NCBI GenBank assembly: GCA_964036045.1
Contig: OZ038383.1
Span: 33,189,394-33,253,393, forward strand
DNA: 64,000 nucleotides
Source of the DNA: Eutreptiella sp. 'Long Island Sound 2002'
Lineage: Eukaryota > Euglenozoa > Euglenophyceae > Eutreptiales > Eutreptiaceae
Direction: 5' to 3'
Part shown: positions 42,831 through 54,279 of the stretch, piece after piece
Position numbering within the stretch: the stretch's first letter is position 1
Layout: each line of letters starts with the position of its first letter
Made by a program: the position numbers and the translations under genes
Notes under the pieces: generated by a model
Told to the model about the DNA's origin: nothing
The model's database searches: none
The model's input: only the letters and a program-made list of their open reading frames with translations

Positions 42831-43415
42831 AGGTCGCGCGTGTAGGCTAGCAGTCCGGCGCTGGGATTTGGGGCCAACGGAGAAATTATCTTTTTATTCC
42901 TGAACGGTATAGATGCGTTTTTAATATCAATCTGATCATAATGTCTGCACTTTTCATCGTGGCATATTCAATTTCCGCCTTCTGCTTGCTCTCTGGATGC
43001 ACGGTGAAGTTGGATGCTGGTACAAGCACACCCGGTTCCTCGCAGAAAGAAACCTCGCATCATTAGGTGCAGTCTTGGGCGTTTTTCCGCTTTTTGGACC
43101 ACGGCGGGTCGGTGGGGTATGGTATCATAATGCAATCGCAACTCAGGCTTTGAAGTTTGATACCGAAGCTGAGCTGCTGGGTTGGTTAAAGGATGATCTA
43201 CATGTTTTTGTGTGGGAACTCCTCTTCGGTTATTCCTAGTACTTTGAGAGGCCTTTTCTTCCCGATAGCCACAAGTTGGGAGTGTCGCGTGCAATAGAGT
43301 ACAAAAATTTTGTGATGATGTGGGCAGATTTTGTGGAAGACCGGTGGCAAAACCCGGACGAGTAGCTAAAAAGAGCCACGACAAGGTAGCCACGACAAGG
43401 GCCCAAAACAGCCCT
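42831..43415. other. Unassigned DNA
   Basis: No supported gene. A plus-strand 80-residue ORF at 42997-43239 has no recognisable features. An 11-bp GCCACGACAAG repeat occurs twice at about 43373-43397. Confidence 0.5.
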
Positions 43416-43910
43416 TTAAGCACAATGGCGCAAAATTTGGGTCCTAAGGATCAGGTAGCAACTTTCAGGGGGCTGTTTTGAGCTGTTAAGCCAAAGAAAG
43501 ATAGGGGGGGGGTCATTTGAGTCCACGAAAAGCAGTGTTTCCAGCCTGCCCAGCGCCATCCTGCACAAGCTATCATCGAGTACCTCGACAGCCCTGGATT
43601 GAGTGGATTGAAATTTGCGGCGCTTGTTGTTTTCAAGCCAAATGAAGGCCTCTTTCAAAGTTTTACCATCATCTTGGTCTTCTCCTTCAGTCACCATAGG
43701 ATCACTTGTGCCCTCGTCCAAAATCTGGGCACGAATCAACCATAGAGGCTTCCTCTTCATAATCAAATGCTCGATTCCGGTCAGGATCTCCTTGATTTCT
43801 GCAAAACACGGTTCAAGAATGAGGTCCAGGGAAGTGCACATGTCCACAAAAGGGGCAAGCACTCCATCATCCCTGGACCTGCGTTCCACTGGATTAACCA
43901 GACCCTCCAA
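43416..43910 (-). CDS. Hypothetical protein, 164 residues, low confidence
   Basis: An open minus-strand frame (MEGLVNPVERRSRDDGV) with an even amino-acid composition, including LDLILEPCFAEIKEILTGIEHL, which reads like an amphipathic helix. No domain was recognised and there is no homologue in the window. It could be an exon of a host gene or chance. Confidence 0.3.
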   Translation of the reverse strand: MEGLVNPVERRSRDDGVLAPFVDMCTSLDLILEPCFAEIKEILTGIEHLIMKRKPLWLIRAQILDEGTSDPMVTEGEDQDDGKTLKEAFIWLENNKRRKFQSTQSRAVEVLDDSLCRMALGRLETLLFVDSNDPPPIFLWLNSSKQPPESCYLILRTQILRHCA

Positions 43911-44552
43911 GAGGGGCGGTGCACCGGGAGCAGTAGGTCCCTCGCCGTCCGAGCACCAAGCATCAAGCGCTCCAAACTCTGGTCAGATGAGTCCACTGAC
44001 GGAGCGGAGGGTCTTGCAGAGGGTCCTAAAAAACCACTGCTACCATGTAACGGGCTCTATGGGACCTGATCTTGTAACCGAGTAGGCCTACTCATTGATG
44101 AGCAAGCGGACTCTACCAGGAAACCTCCGGGTATCTTGATGTCCGGTACTGCCTCCCTCATTGCTTGCATATGGTCAAAATCCGGCATGCCGGAGGCCTC
44201 GGAAATGTGTTCTCACATGTTGCGGGTCCGACCTAGAGAAATGGACGGTAGGTGGAATTGAAATGGCCATCATAATATCGCTATCATGACATGTGAAACA
44301 AGAAAGAAATTTGGTAAAAATCCGATTGTGAAATTGGGTCGGCCGATTGGGCGACGTGTGGGCGATCAAAGGCGAAACTCAGTCCACGTCACAAAGAAGA
44401 AAAAAGCCCGCGAACAAATGATCAGATTGGAACATTGATGGGTAATATATTAAGGGAAGGTCCTTTTGGTCTAGCTGTCAGCCGTTTCACACTATCATCG
44501 ATGATGGGCGGGTTCCGGTCAGTGGGGGGGGGGGGGGGGGCTCTTGCCGCCC
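43911..44552. other. Unassigned DNA
   Basis: No gene supported. It ends in a G tract at 44523-44540. Confidence 0.5.
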
Positions 44553-44660
44553 AGCCACCCAGCCACCCAGCCACCCAGCCGCCCAGCCACCCAGCCGCCC
44601 AGCCACCCAGCCACCCAGCCACCCAGCCACCTTGTCACCTAGCCACCCAACCGTCTAGCC
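44553..44660. repeat. CCAGCCAC/CCAGCCGC minisatellite
   Basis: About thirteen tandem 8-bp units CCCAGCCA with small changes. Its translation gives meaningless APPPPP- and GWLGGW-type ORFs. Confidence 0.95.
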
Positions 44661-45365
44661 ACCATATTGTGTTGGGCCTGGCACTTTTGCATTTTGCCTC
44701 TTTGCCTTTGCTCTCAAGATTACATGATGATGATGTGTCTCTGCAGCAGGTATTGGTACAATTTCCATGCACCTACGTTTGTCATGTTTGTGTAATTAGG
44801 TAATTAGGTAATTAGGTAATTAGGTAATTAGTTGCATTATGCATCGGGATGTGGTTATGGGATGTTTGGTCCAGTTGCACAATCACCAACACAACTGCCG
44901 TTGCAGTGTGTTGTAGCGTCCCCGTGTCCAACTAAGGTCGGCGAGCATGCATGGAGCTGCCCCAATGCATGTGTTTTTTGGATAGGAAAAAATGTGTGAA
45001 CTTGTTGGCATCTTTGCACAACAAATTCACATGCGTCGTCAGGACCGGGGATGTAGAATGGCCGAGCCCCATGGCGCGTTGGGGTTTAAAGACGGGACGC
45101 GCCACCACTCGCAAACCAGCCTTACTGGCACTGTATGTACGGTATGGTATAGAGAGGCCAAAACATTTTTCCACGGTTGGTGCATAATTAGGCGTCTGTT
45201 TCAATTAGGCGTTCGGTTTAATGAGTAGTGCATGCTGCATGCTAACAAGGTCTATTCCGTGCAATGTCGATTTTTGTGCCGTGTTATCCACCTTTTTCTT
45301 AATTTTTTCCCTACGTGCCTTACACCGCTGCGTAGACAATTTAAATATCTTCTATTAATGATGCG
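44661..45365. other. Unassigned DNA with an AATTAGGT microsatellite
   Basis: Five GTAATTAG units lie at 44794-44830. A 78-residue plus-strand ORF at 44951-45187 is unremarkable. Confidence 0.5.
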
Positions 45366-46106
45366 GTGTGCTCCGCCGCCAAAAACGCTATATCGGAGTG
45401 CCCCGTCGGCTTTGAAGCACGTTGCAAAATTTTGGAGGTTGTCTTGCAGCATCGAGGGTCCCACAAACATTGGGCCTCCGATGCTGCGTGGGCGTTGCTG
45501 CGCGACGCCGAATTCAAGGCGTCGTTGCCGGACGGGGTGGGCCACACGGAGTTGCAGGTTGGTGGTACCACATGACATAAGCGGTACAAGCGGCGCCAAC
45601 CGGCCGGGGACGTAGTGGATGTTGACGCACCGCAGGCCGCCGACAACATTGCGGATGAGCCGCAGGAGCCGCAGGATTTGGGGGCACCTTCTGCGGATTT
45701 GGGGGCAACTTCGGGGGATGAGGGGGCAATCATGAAAGCATGTCCCACGTGCAATACAATGGTTGCCGCGTGCGGTTGGGCTAACCATGTGGAAAATTGC
45801 CAACCGGTTCGTGCTGACCCACTACCCCCACCGCCCGTGAATGACAAGTGGCCATGTCGGCGGTGTGGGGTCATTAGGAAAACGGAGCATGCACGTCTTC
45901 AACACGAGAAGTTTTGTGAGGGGCCGCGTGTGGCAAATATCCTTCCGCCCGTTCCTTGCCCATTTAATTGTGGGGAAATCATTGGGAATATTTATGGGGT
46001 TGAGGCACATAAGGCAAAATGTCCACTTAACCCTGCATCCCCTAAACCCAAGCCTGTGTGCATAGGTGCCAATACCAAGCAGGACATCCTAACCCTCCTA
46101 AGGTAA
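45366..46106 (+). pseudogene. Zinc-finger protein with three C2HC-like fingers, one stop
   Basis: The frame is open from before 45366 except for TGA at 45573-45575, and ends at 46106. After an acidic linker (NIADEPQEPQDLGAPSAD) come three evenly spaced fingers: CPTCNTMVAACGWANHVENC, then CRRC with H and C further on (about residues 75-97 of this part), then CPFNCGEIIGNIYGVEAHKAKC. Each has C-x2-3-C-x12-H-x3-4-C. Such fingers usually bind nucleic acid. No ATG precedes the acidic linker, so an upstream exon or the stop-containing frame supplies the start. It could be a host gene or a transposon gene; the neighbouring relics favour the latter. Confidence 0.55.
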
Positions 46107-46624
46107 TTCTTTGATGTATTGCAGAAGCACACGCGACTCAAGCTGAAAAACTACGAGTTCATCCAAGAGACCATGCATATACCTAGTCTTGCAGCCTCTA
46201 AACTTAAACCCTTGATGGATGCCCAAGTACGACATGAAGACCTCAAGAAAGGACCTCATGATGTTCGCAGCTTTATTGGGGCATGCAGCTTCTACCGATG
46301 CCACGTCAAGAACTTCACCTTCACCAGCGCCATCTTGACGGATGTAGTCAAGAAGACCACTACCTGGCCCCTAGGCCCTCAGGAGCAACAAGCGTTTGCG
46401 GAACCCAAGGACAAGGTGGCTACTCATCGATGAGTAACGCTAAGTGCTTGGGCGTGCTGAAGGCACAAGGTCAAATTATAATGGTGAACGATGCTTGCAA
46501 TGTGGGAGGCCGTCGAACATTGTTCCAGTGGAAAGCACTAGAGATCAAGGAGTTCAACTCGGCCATATTACCATTATCCACCCGTATTCTCCCCCTAAAA
46601 CGAGGCCGCTGCGCACGTGCATAG
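46107..46624 (+). pseudogene. Ty3/gypsy reverse transcriptase/RNase H relic
   Basis: The plus strand reads QKHTRLKLKNYEFIQETMH, then VRSFIGACSFYRCHVKNFTF, TDVVKKTTTWPLGPQEQQAF: the connection between reverse transcriptase thumb and RNase H of Ty3/gypsy elements, where the family pattern is SFLGxxNYYRRFIxNF...W...AF. A frameshift near 46430 leads to GQIIMVNDACNVGGRRTLFQW, the DAS-type first RNase H motif. The piece is about 170 codons and decayed. Confidence 0.72.
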
Positions 46625-47048
46625 GTTGATTTGTGTGCACCTATGGGTGCAAATAGAGGTCCCATTTTGTCATACTGGCACCTTTGCGCTTCAAACCCTT
46701 TCCACGGTTGCAATGCATGCACAATGAGTCAAATCCAGCCCATGTAGACACTTTGATGCTGAGTTATGTACTTGTGGCAGAAGGAACAACTACAGGTGTG
46801 CACAAAGCACGATGCAATAATAATTATGCAGTCCCTTGCTATGCATACATTGCACAAAACCAAGATACGCGCATGTCTCAATTGCACGAAGCTTGTGCGC
46901 CATGCAATTTTTTGAGCAACCTAAACGTTGTGTTGTGCGCGATTCAATCTATACTGCAAGTTGTGCGCATGATTTGCAACTCAAGCACAACATACTATAC
47001 AAAGCCTCAGGGGAAAGGCCGCCTTGGAATATCACTGCATAATGTGGT
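46625..47048. other. Unassigned DNA
   Basis: AT-richer sequence without a supportable ORF or repeat. Confidence 0.5.
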
Positions 47049-47378
47049 TCATCCATTCTTCCGTTTTGTGATCACGTTCTGCAGCCTCGGATGCATCTGT
47101 GAGCAGTTTTCTTTGTGTTGTGCACGCCTGCTGTCTTTACCAGCCTGATGTATCCACGGCCTGTAGGCATCCCACAAGCGTTCGTTGTTCTTGCGCACTT
47201 TGTATCGACGTCCCTTAAGTCGCACTTGCAGTTTGCGCACCCACCTTGCAACATTGTATGACAACACTGCTTCAAGTCCACACACTGCCCCTTTCCACTG
47301 CCCATGTGTTGACAATTTTATATCAGTTATGAGCTGGCGCCAAAGGCCCTCAAACCCATGGCACAAAAATGGAAACAA
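47049..47378 (-). pseudogene. Possible transposase C-terminal relic
   Basis: The minus strand reads HGFEGLWRQLITDIKLS and later NNERLWDAYRPW, resembling FKGEGRHKALK and SDNLDWGLYNK of the D1 transposase in order and spacing. Similarity is weak. Confidence 0.3.
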
Positions 47379-48123
47379 TGTGCCAAATTCCTACAGGTAC
47401 TGAGGGACATGACATGTCCACACGTGACCCCACGGGGTGACAGGTGCATCAAACAAATGGAGCAAATCCGTTTACTTTTGTGCTGCGGTCACCACACTAT
47501 TAATCTAGACGGCATTTGGTTTTTGGGTGTATACCACGTTGTAACTACGAAGTAAGGGCCCAAAGTGTTTCTCAGGTAAAACCAGATGAAAACCAGGTAA
47601 AATGGGTAAAAATGCAATCACTTGGTTTGTGCGTGTTTGCTCGCCTTGCCCTCTCTTAGCATGTGTAACGGACACATTTGCATGCAAATAGGCTGTAATA
47701 TGGGTGAAAACGGATGTATCCTTCGTGAACCGGCCGTTTGAATCCGAGATTCACGGTACCGTGAATTTCACCTATTTTTGCTGTTTTTTGCTGGTAACTT
47801 GGTGCCATTGTGTGCTTTTGTCGTGCTATCTTCGCCCAAAGTAAGATCCAACAAATGTGTGCAATTTAGAGGTTTGAAGTAGTCGCATGGTTCAACACAT
47901 TTGGTGAGATTCGCGTGAATGTGAAATTCACGCACCCAAATTCACGCATAAATTCACGCTAGATTCACAGATTCAAGAGAATGCGAAATTCGTACAAAAT
48001 TCGTACGAATTCGTACGAATTTCGTGCGAATTTCGTGCGAATTCGTACGAATCGGCCCCAATTTTGTCTTGTCACTGCTATTTGTTGCACACATTGGATA
48101 TTGAACAATTTGTTTTGTAGATC

Positions 48124-48268
48124 CCTAGATACACGCTAGCACGCACAATTTCGTTCTAGCCTAAAACGACATCGCGAGGGCATTCTACCCCACAACATCT
48201 AGCTAGAACGTAGACTAGAACAGGAATCATTCTAGCCTAGATGTATTCTACACTAGAACACAAATAAC
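48124..48268. other. 145-bp CTAGAAC-rich insertion
   Basis: Absent from the otherwise collinear short G derivative at 35870. It is rich in TTCTAG and CTAGAA words, hinting at a small hairpin element, but clear TIRs were not seen. Confidence 0.45.
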
Positions 48269-48711
48269 AAATCAAAACAATACACATTACATTTCTTAAT
48301 CTTTGTTGCATTGCTCACAAATTTGTTGGGAAGGGCATAGGTTATAGGTGATAGTGGATGCAATGGTGGGGGGGTCCGTTGGGGTCAAACCATTGTTGCA
48401 TTGCTCACGCAGTTGTTGGGAAGGGCAAAGGTTATAGTTGCTAGTAGATGCATGAGGGTGGGGTGGGGGGGTCCATTGGGTCAAACCATAGGAGCGTAAT
48501 CAACCACGTCTAGGGTTGGGAGGGGGGGGAGGGGGGGCAACGAGACCCCCCACTTACACCCCCTGAGTGTATGGGTGTGGGGTTATGAGGGTGTCTTGCT
48601 TGTTGCAGTGCGGTTAAGGTTAGGGAGGGTATCCTTTTTCTCTTCACAGGTTTTGTGTATCCCCATGGCTCTCATGTGCTAGTTGCTCATGCTTTGGCAG
48701 CAAATAATCAA

Positions 48712-48877
48712 GTCAGCGCCGACTTTACAGTATGCTCCCGTGTCTACTCGGAACTGTGTACTACGCAGGGGAATCTGACTGTTTAATTGAAACACAGCTT
48801 TGCGATGGGACCTGCTGGCTGGTTCCGCGAGGTGACTTCTGCCCAGTGCTCTGATTGTCAATGCAAAGAGATTTAGC

Positions 48878-48937
<60 letters not shown>

Positions 48938-49262
48938 GACTGATTATTGACGCGCATGAATGGATCAACGAGATTCCTGCTGTCCCTAGATGCTGGCTGG
49001 TGAACCAACCGCCAAGGGAACGGGCTTGGGTGTTCCAGCGGGGAAAGAAGACCCTGTTGAGTTTGACCCTAGTCTGACAGAGTGCAGCAGCATGGAGGGT
49101 GTAGCACAGGTGGGAAGTGCGCGCCAACTCATGGCATTGATCATGGCCTTCGCGGCCATCTCGACTGTCGGCTCTTCCTTCTGGATGAGGCTCCGCGCTG
49201 CTACGGGCAAGCTTGCAATGAAATACCACTACCTCCACAGCCGCTTTACTAATCGGATGATT
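48712..49262 (+). rRNA. Partial, diverged LSU (28S) rRNA fragment
   Basis: Universally conserved LSU strings appear in order: GGGGAATCTGACTGTTTAAT, TTCTGCCCAGTGCTCTGA, AAACGGCGGGAGTAACTATG, ACTCTCTTAAGGTAGCCAAA, GACGCGCATGAATGGAT, CAAGGGAACGGGCTTGG, GGGGAAAGAAGACCCTGTTG and GAAATACCACTACC. This is domain IV-V. Between them are many substitutions in usually conserved stretches. It starts abruptly and ends before a TG tract, so it is a pseudogene fragment and not a functional gene. Confidence 0.9.
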
Positions 49263-49271
49263 CGGGTACGG

Positions 49272-49279
49272 GTGTGTAT

Positions 49280-49316
<37 letters not shown>

Positions 49317-49383
49317 TGTGTGTGTGTGTGCCGGGGGGCAGGTGTAGGGAAATGTGTGTGCTTGGTTCTTTGGTCACCTCACG

Positions 49384-49448
<65 letters not shown>

Positions 49449-49540
49449 TGCGTGTGTGTGTGTGTGTGTGTGTGTCTGTGCGGTGTGTGTGTGTGTGTAT
49501 GTGTGTGTGTGTGCCGGGGGGGCAGGTATAGGGAAATGTG
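49272..49540. repeat. (TG)n microsatellites
   Basis: Two long TG tracts separated by a spacer that itself recurs (GTGCCGGGGGGCAGGT at about 49330 and 49514). Confidence 0.95.
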
Positions 49541-49615
49541 TGTGGGTGTGGGGACTTCGGTACATGCATAGGTGGTGTTGGTGTGGCTCTTCGTGCAGTG
49601 TCCTGCAAAAATGGT

Positions 49616-49756
49616 ACGAAATTCGTGCGAAATTCGTACGAAATTCGTGCGAAAAGTGCCTCACAGATAGGTACTGTGAATGTGGTTGTTACGAAATTCG
49701 TACGAATTTCGTACGAAATTCGTACGAACTTCGTACGAATTTCGCACGAGGTTCGA
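49616..49756. repeat. Family G array within G3
   Basis: TTCGTACGAA/TTCGTGCGAA units on both sides of a short AT-poor spacer. Confidence 0.9.
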
Positions 49757-49902
49757 ACAATTTGCATGAACTTGTGTCATTTTTGTGTGTGTGTGGGTGT
49801 GCCTGGTCAGAGGGGTTGTTGTTTGTGTGGGCTTGGGTGCATGGTGTGTGCGTGCCTGGGTAATATGTGCATGCATTGGTGGTTCTTGGGTTCTTGGGTG
49901 GT

Positions 49903-51050
49903 TTTGTTGAATCATGTGGGACGATACTTTTGTGCTGTTTGTAGTTGGTGACTGTCTGTCGTTTGTGTTTGTTGCTGCTGATTGTCATGATGTGTGTGTA
50001 ATGCCTGCTTTTCGGCTGTGTTGGTATCGCTGTTTTGCTTGCTGCTTGTTGTGCTTCGTGTGTCTGCTGCTTCTCACTGGTGACTGTTGCTGATGACCTG
50101 ACTGTGTTGTTCTTCTGTGTTGTTGTTGTGTTGCTGTGCTGTGTGCTATGGGTGGGTGTGGATGGTTGGATGGGTGGCTGCCTGTTGTTGAATCATGTGG
50201 GACAATACTTTTGTGCTGTTTGTAGTTTGTGACTGTCTGTCGTTTGTGTTCGTTGCTGCTGATTGTCATGATGTGTGTGTAATGCCTGCTTTTCGGCTGT
50301 GTTGGTATCGCTGTTTTGCTTGCTGCTTGTTGTGCTTCGTGTGTCTGCTGCTTCTCACTGGTGACTGTTGCTGATGACCTGACTGTGTTGTTCTTCTGTG
50401 TTGTTGTTGTGTTGCTGTGCTGTGTGCTATGGGTGGGTGTGGATGGTTGGATGGGTGGCTGCCTGTTGTTGAATCATGTGGGACAATACTTTTGTGCTGT
50501 TTGTAGTTTGTGACTGTCTGTCGTTTGTGTTTGTTGCTGCTGATTGTCATGATGTGTGTGTAATGCCTGCTTTTCGGCTGTGTTGGTATCGCTGTTTTGC
50601 TTGCTGCTTGTTGTGCTTCGTGTGTCTGCTGCTTCTCACTGGTGACTGTTGCTGATGACCTGACTGTGTTGTTCTTCTGTGTTGTTGTTGTGTTGCTGTG
50701 CTGTGTGCTATGGGTGGGTGTGGATGGTCGGATGGGTGGCTGCCTGTTGTTGAATCATGTGGGACAATACTTTTGTGCTGTTTGTGGTTTGTGACTGTCT
50801 GTCGTTTGTGTTTGTTGCTGCTGATTGTCATGATGTGTGTGTAATGCCTGCTTTTCGGCTGTGTTGGTATCGCTGTTTTGCTTGCTGCTTGTTGTGCTTT
50901 GTGTGTCTGCTGCTCCTCATTGGTGACTGTTGCTGATGACCTGACTGTGTTGTTGTTGTGTTGCTGTGCTGTGTGCTATGGGCTGAATGTGTTGTTCTTC
51001 TGTGTTGTTGTGGTGTTGCTGTGCTGTGTGCTATGGGCTGAGTGTGTTTG
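49903..51050. repeat. 281-bp tandem repeat, about four copies
   Basis: Units begin GTTGAATCATGTGGGA near 49906, 50187, 50468 and 50749 and are more than 95% alike by eye; the last is truncated and degenerate. The identical small ORFs in each unit are not considered genes. Confidence 0.95.
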
Positions 51051-51084
51051 TTCTGGAGAAAAATGATACAAATTCATGCAAATT

Positions 51085-51284
51085 GTTCGAAATTCGTACG
51101 AAATTCGTACGAAGTTCGTACGAATTTCGTACGAAATTCGTAACAACCACATTCACGGTACGTATTCACGGTACTTTGGCGGCGAATTTCGTACGAAATT
51201 CGTACGAAATTCGCACGAATTTCGTACGAATTTCGCACGAATTTCGTACAAATTTCGTGCGAACTTCGTACGAATTTCGTACCA
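51085..51284. repeat. Family G array within G3
   Basis: The longest array of the family: about seventeen TTCGTACGAA-like units. Confidence 0.92.
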
Positions 51285-51299
51285 TTTTTGCAGGACACT

Positions 51300-51404
51300 G
51301 CACGAAGAGCCACACCAACACCACCTATGCATGCAACGAAGTCCCCACACCCACACACATTTCCCTGTACCTGCCCCCCCGGCACACACACACCCACAAA
51401 CACA

Positions 51405-51439
<35 letters not shown>

Positions 51440-52720
51440 ATGCACAAAACACACACATACCCTCGATGAAAGCAAACAGCCCCCCACTCGACCCACACCC
51501 ACACACTGCCCGCCCACACACCCTCATACGTACCTGGACAGTGGATGTGTCACGGTTAGATGTTTGGGGGGGGGGGGTTTGTGTGTGTGTGTGTGTGTGT
51601 CTGCCTGTGTGTGTGGATGGGTTTCTGTGGATGGATATGTGTGTGTTTTTCTGTGGGTGGGTCAGTGTGTCCATGTGTAGTTGGGTGTGTGTTTGTGTGT
51701 ACGCGCGTGTTGCTGTGAGGTGCGGGAAGGGTGTGTCTGTATGTGTGCGTGCGTGTGTGTGTGTGTATGGCTTGTGCGTGTATGTGGTTTGGTGCTCCTC
51801 ACATCCTCCCCCCCCCCACACACAGGCGCACGCCCACACGCAGAACCAAACAGACAGTCATGCACCCCCCCCCCACCCACATACCCATCAATGAAACGTA
51901 CCTAGACAGTGGATGTGTCACGGTTAAATGTTTAGGGGAGGGGGGTTCTGTGTGTGTGTATGTGTGTCTGCCTGTGTGTGTGGATGGGTTTGTGCGGATG
52001 CGTGTATGTGGGTCGGTGTGTCCATGTGTAGTTGGGTGTGTGGTTGTGTGTGTTTGTGTGTGCGCGTGTGTTGATGTGAGGTGCGGGAAGGGTGTGTGTG
52101 TATGCGTGTGTATGGCTTGTGCGTATATGTGCATGGTTTGGTGTTCCTCACATCCTCACCCCCCCCCCCCACACACAGGCGCACGCCCACACCCAGAAAC
52201 AAACAGACAATCGTACATGTACCCCCCCCCCCACACACACACACCCACATGCCATTAGTGGAATGAAGCCGCCCTGCCACCCCACCCACACCCACACCCA
52301 CAAACTACCCAGCCACACATACACACACACACCTGCATAGTGGATGTGTCGTGGTTAGGTATGTGGGGCGGGATCATTGTGGGTGTGTCTATGTGTGTGT
52401 GTGTGTGTGTGTGTGTGGATTGGTTTGTGCGCGTGGGTGCGTGTTTGTGTGTGGGTGTGTATCCATGGGTCCGTGGTTGTGTGTGTGGGTGTGTGGGTGT
52501 TGGTGTGGGGTTTGGGACGGGTTTGTGTGCGTATGTGGTCGGGTGGCCCCCACATCCCCACACACACCAACACACAGACGCATGCCCGCACGTAGACACA
52601 AACAGGAAGTCATGCATCCACCCACATGCAAACCCAACCATACACCCATACACGAACCCACACAAATCCACACACCCCACACAAAGGCACACCCACACAC
52701 ATGTGCACATGTTGCATGTA
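51300..52720. repeat. CA/TG-rich low-complexity DNA with three long imperfect repeats
   Basis: A unit containing GTGGATGTGTCACGGTTA recurs near 51540, 51908 and (as GTGGATGTGTCGTGGTTA) 52338, spaced 370-430 bp, between CA and TG tracts. No gene. Confidence 0.88.
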
Positions 52721-53149
52721 GCCAAGGTGCCTGCAGGGGTGCATTGGGGGGGGGGTACCCCGGGTGTTAGGACAAATGAGGGGGTGCACAAGGGTGAAAT
52801 TTGTATGAATTCACGTGAATTCACGTGAAATTCGTACGAAATTCGTACGAAATTCGTGCGAATTTCGTACGAATTCACGTGAATTCACGCCTGTGAATCG
52901 GCTACAGGCTTGCCGGGTTTCGGCACCTCTCGTTTTGGGCACGGTTCGGACATGATGGATGCTTTTGGGGCGGGACTTTCATTGGATGATGCGTAATGAA
53001 GCCGGGGGAAGAATTTAGGCCCCTCAAATCCCTCGGAAGGATCCAAAAATATGGCATTTTCCCCCAAAAACCTCAAAATTTGGGTAAATTCACGTGAAAT
53101 TCACGCAATTATTCAAACGGCCACTGAACCCCCGTTCACGAAGGGTACA

Positions 53150-53418
53150 GAGGTGTTTTGCCACTTTTACGTGTCCCGCACCACACCACTCCCATGTACA
53201 TGCAATTATTGTCCTTTACTGCCTTTTTGCGCTTGTAAAAGGGTGTATTCGCCGAGTTACTATAAGTTTAGCTCGGACGCAAAAAGGGTCATTTACACAC
53301 TTAAAAGGGTGTATTTACTCGTCACGTGAATTCCGTTGCGGGCGCAAATTAGGCCTTTTGCGTACGCAAAATCCATGTAATTGCCTCTCTGCTCGTGGTG
53401 GCTTCTCTTTCATGGGGC
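53150..53418 (+). other. Z2 upstream region with family Z palindrome
   Basis: It contains TTTTGCGTACGCAAAA at about 53357 and TTTACG/GTAAAAGG words ahead of the dioxygenase start. Confidence 0.65.
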
Positions 53419-53892
53419 ATGCCTGGCAAGAAGTCCAAAGCCAAGGCCGCTGTCCAAGCCCCCGGGAACCCGCATCCGCCGCCCAAGCCCACCCCTCTCG
53501 CCCACACTACCCACATGCCCACCAAGGAGGTTGTTGATGAGTATGTGAAGGTGGTCGGTGTGGAAAATGTGGCGGGAACTGTTATCCGGGTGTTGGATTG
53601 TGCACTCTCGGTGAACGAGATTAAGGGGTTGCCGGCTATCCCCGAGGATGTTTGCTCGGTGAGAGAGCGGCTGCAAAAATTGCAGCAGGAAAACGGTGAA
53701 CCCTTGCGATATTTGTTGAGGGTCAACCTGCAGGCCGGTCCAGTTGCTTTGACTAAGGGAATTTTGAGCAATTTTGCTTTAGGTCTAAACCACTGCTTGA
53801 GCCCTGCCCCAATGGGGATATTCCTGCAACTTAGGGCAGAGACGTTAACGGCATTGTTTGCCATGATGCAACGTACCCAAGGCCCCCAACGG
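53419..53892 (+). pseudogene. Z2 dioxygenase gene, N-terminal part
   Basis: ATG 53419 opens MPGKKSKAKAAVQAPG, then about 150 residues including ALTKGILSNFALGLN, which aligns with ALTRGVLSRFCCAVMG of D1. The ORF is cut at 53893 by a direct-repeat element and resumes at 56267. Confidence 0.68.
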
Positions 53893-54187
53893 CATTTTTT
53901 CCGACCTGACCTGTTTTGTCTGTGCCTTGTCTGACAGTGTACCACAGGTGCCTGCATGTTCTCAGGTGATACCTGCAGTGCACAGCGTACATGATTGTTG
54001 GTGAATAAATGTTTAAAAGCGTGGTGGACACGAAAGGTGAGGGCCGAGAAGGGGAGTGGGGTGCAAGGGCAACCAGAAAACTGAGTGAGAGTCATGGGCG
54101 TCTGGACATTGGCCTGCACCTTTTCCCGTCTCAGCCTATGGTCCAGTGAGCAGTGTTTGCCTTTGTCTCGCTTTTTGCTTGCTCATA
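53893..54187 (+). repeat. Left terminal direct repeat
   Basis: Shared from TTTTTTCCGACCTGACC to TTTGCTTGCTCATA with the right copy; contains GAATAAATG, a possible polyadenylation region. Confidence 0.88.
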
Positions 54188-54279
54188 CGCCGAACTGGTC
54201 GTGTACGAAAAACGACCAGGACTACGCCCTAGATCACTGGAGGAAGTTACCATCAGAAGTCTTAGATACAACGTTCAAG

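Larger units (their letters stand above)
47715..53149 (+). mobile_element. G3, family G derivative filled with rRNA and tandem DNA (5435 bp)
   Basis: The left TIR TGTATCCTTCGTGAACCGGC starts at 47715; the right one ends at 53149. GA flanks both (47713-47714, 53150-53151). The first 340 bp are the right-type and the last 430 bp the left-type G terminus. No G genes remain; the interior is an LSU rRNA fragment, TG-rich repeats and TTCGTACGAA arrays (47988-48052, 49616-49756, 51085-51284, 52808-52890). Confidence 0.88.

Noticed and set aside
49985-50831. Repeated 94-residue ORFs as a gene family
   Set aside because: They are identical because the 281-bp unit is tandemly duplicated; the frame has no codon bias or domain.
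49272-52770. Cysteine/valine and histidine/threonine repeat proteins
   Set aside because: TG and CA microsatellite translations; no start context, and the same ORFs appear on both strands.
8031-53149. One 45-kb transposon between the two left-type G termini
   Set aside because: The flanks are TA and GA. Pairing 8031 with 34958 (TA/TA) and 47715 with 53149 (GA/GA) fits much better.
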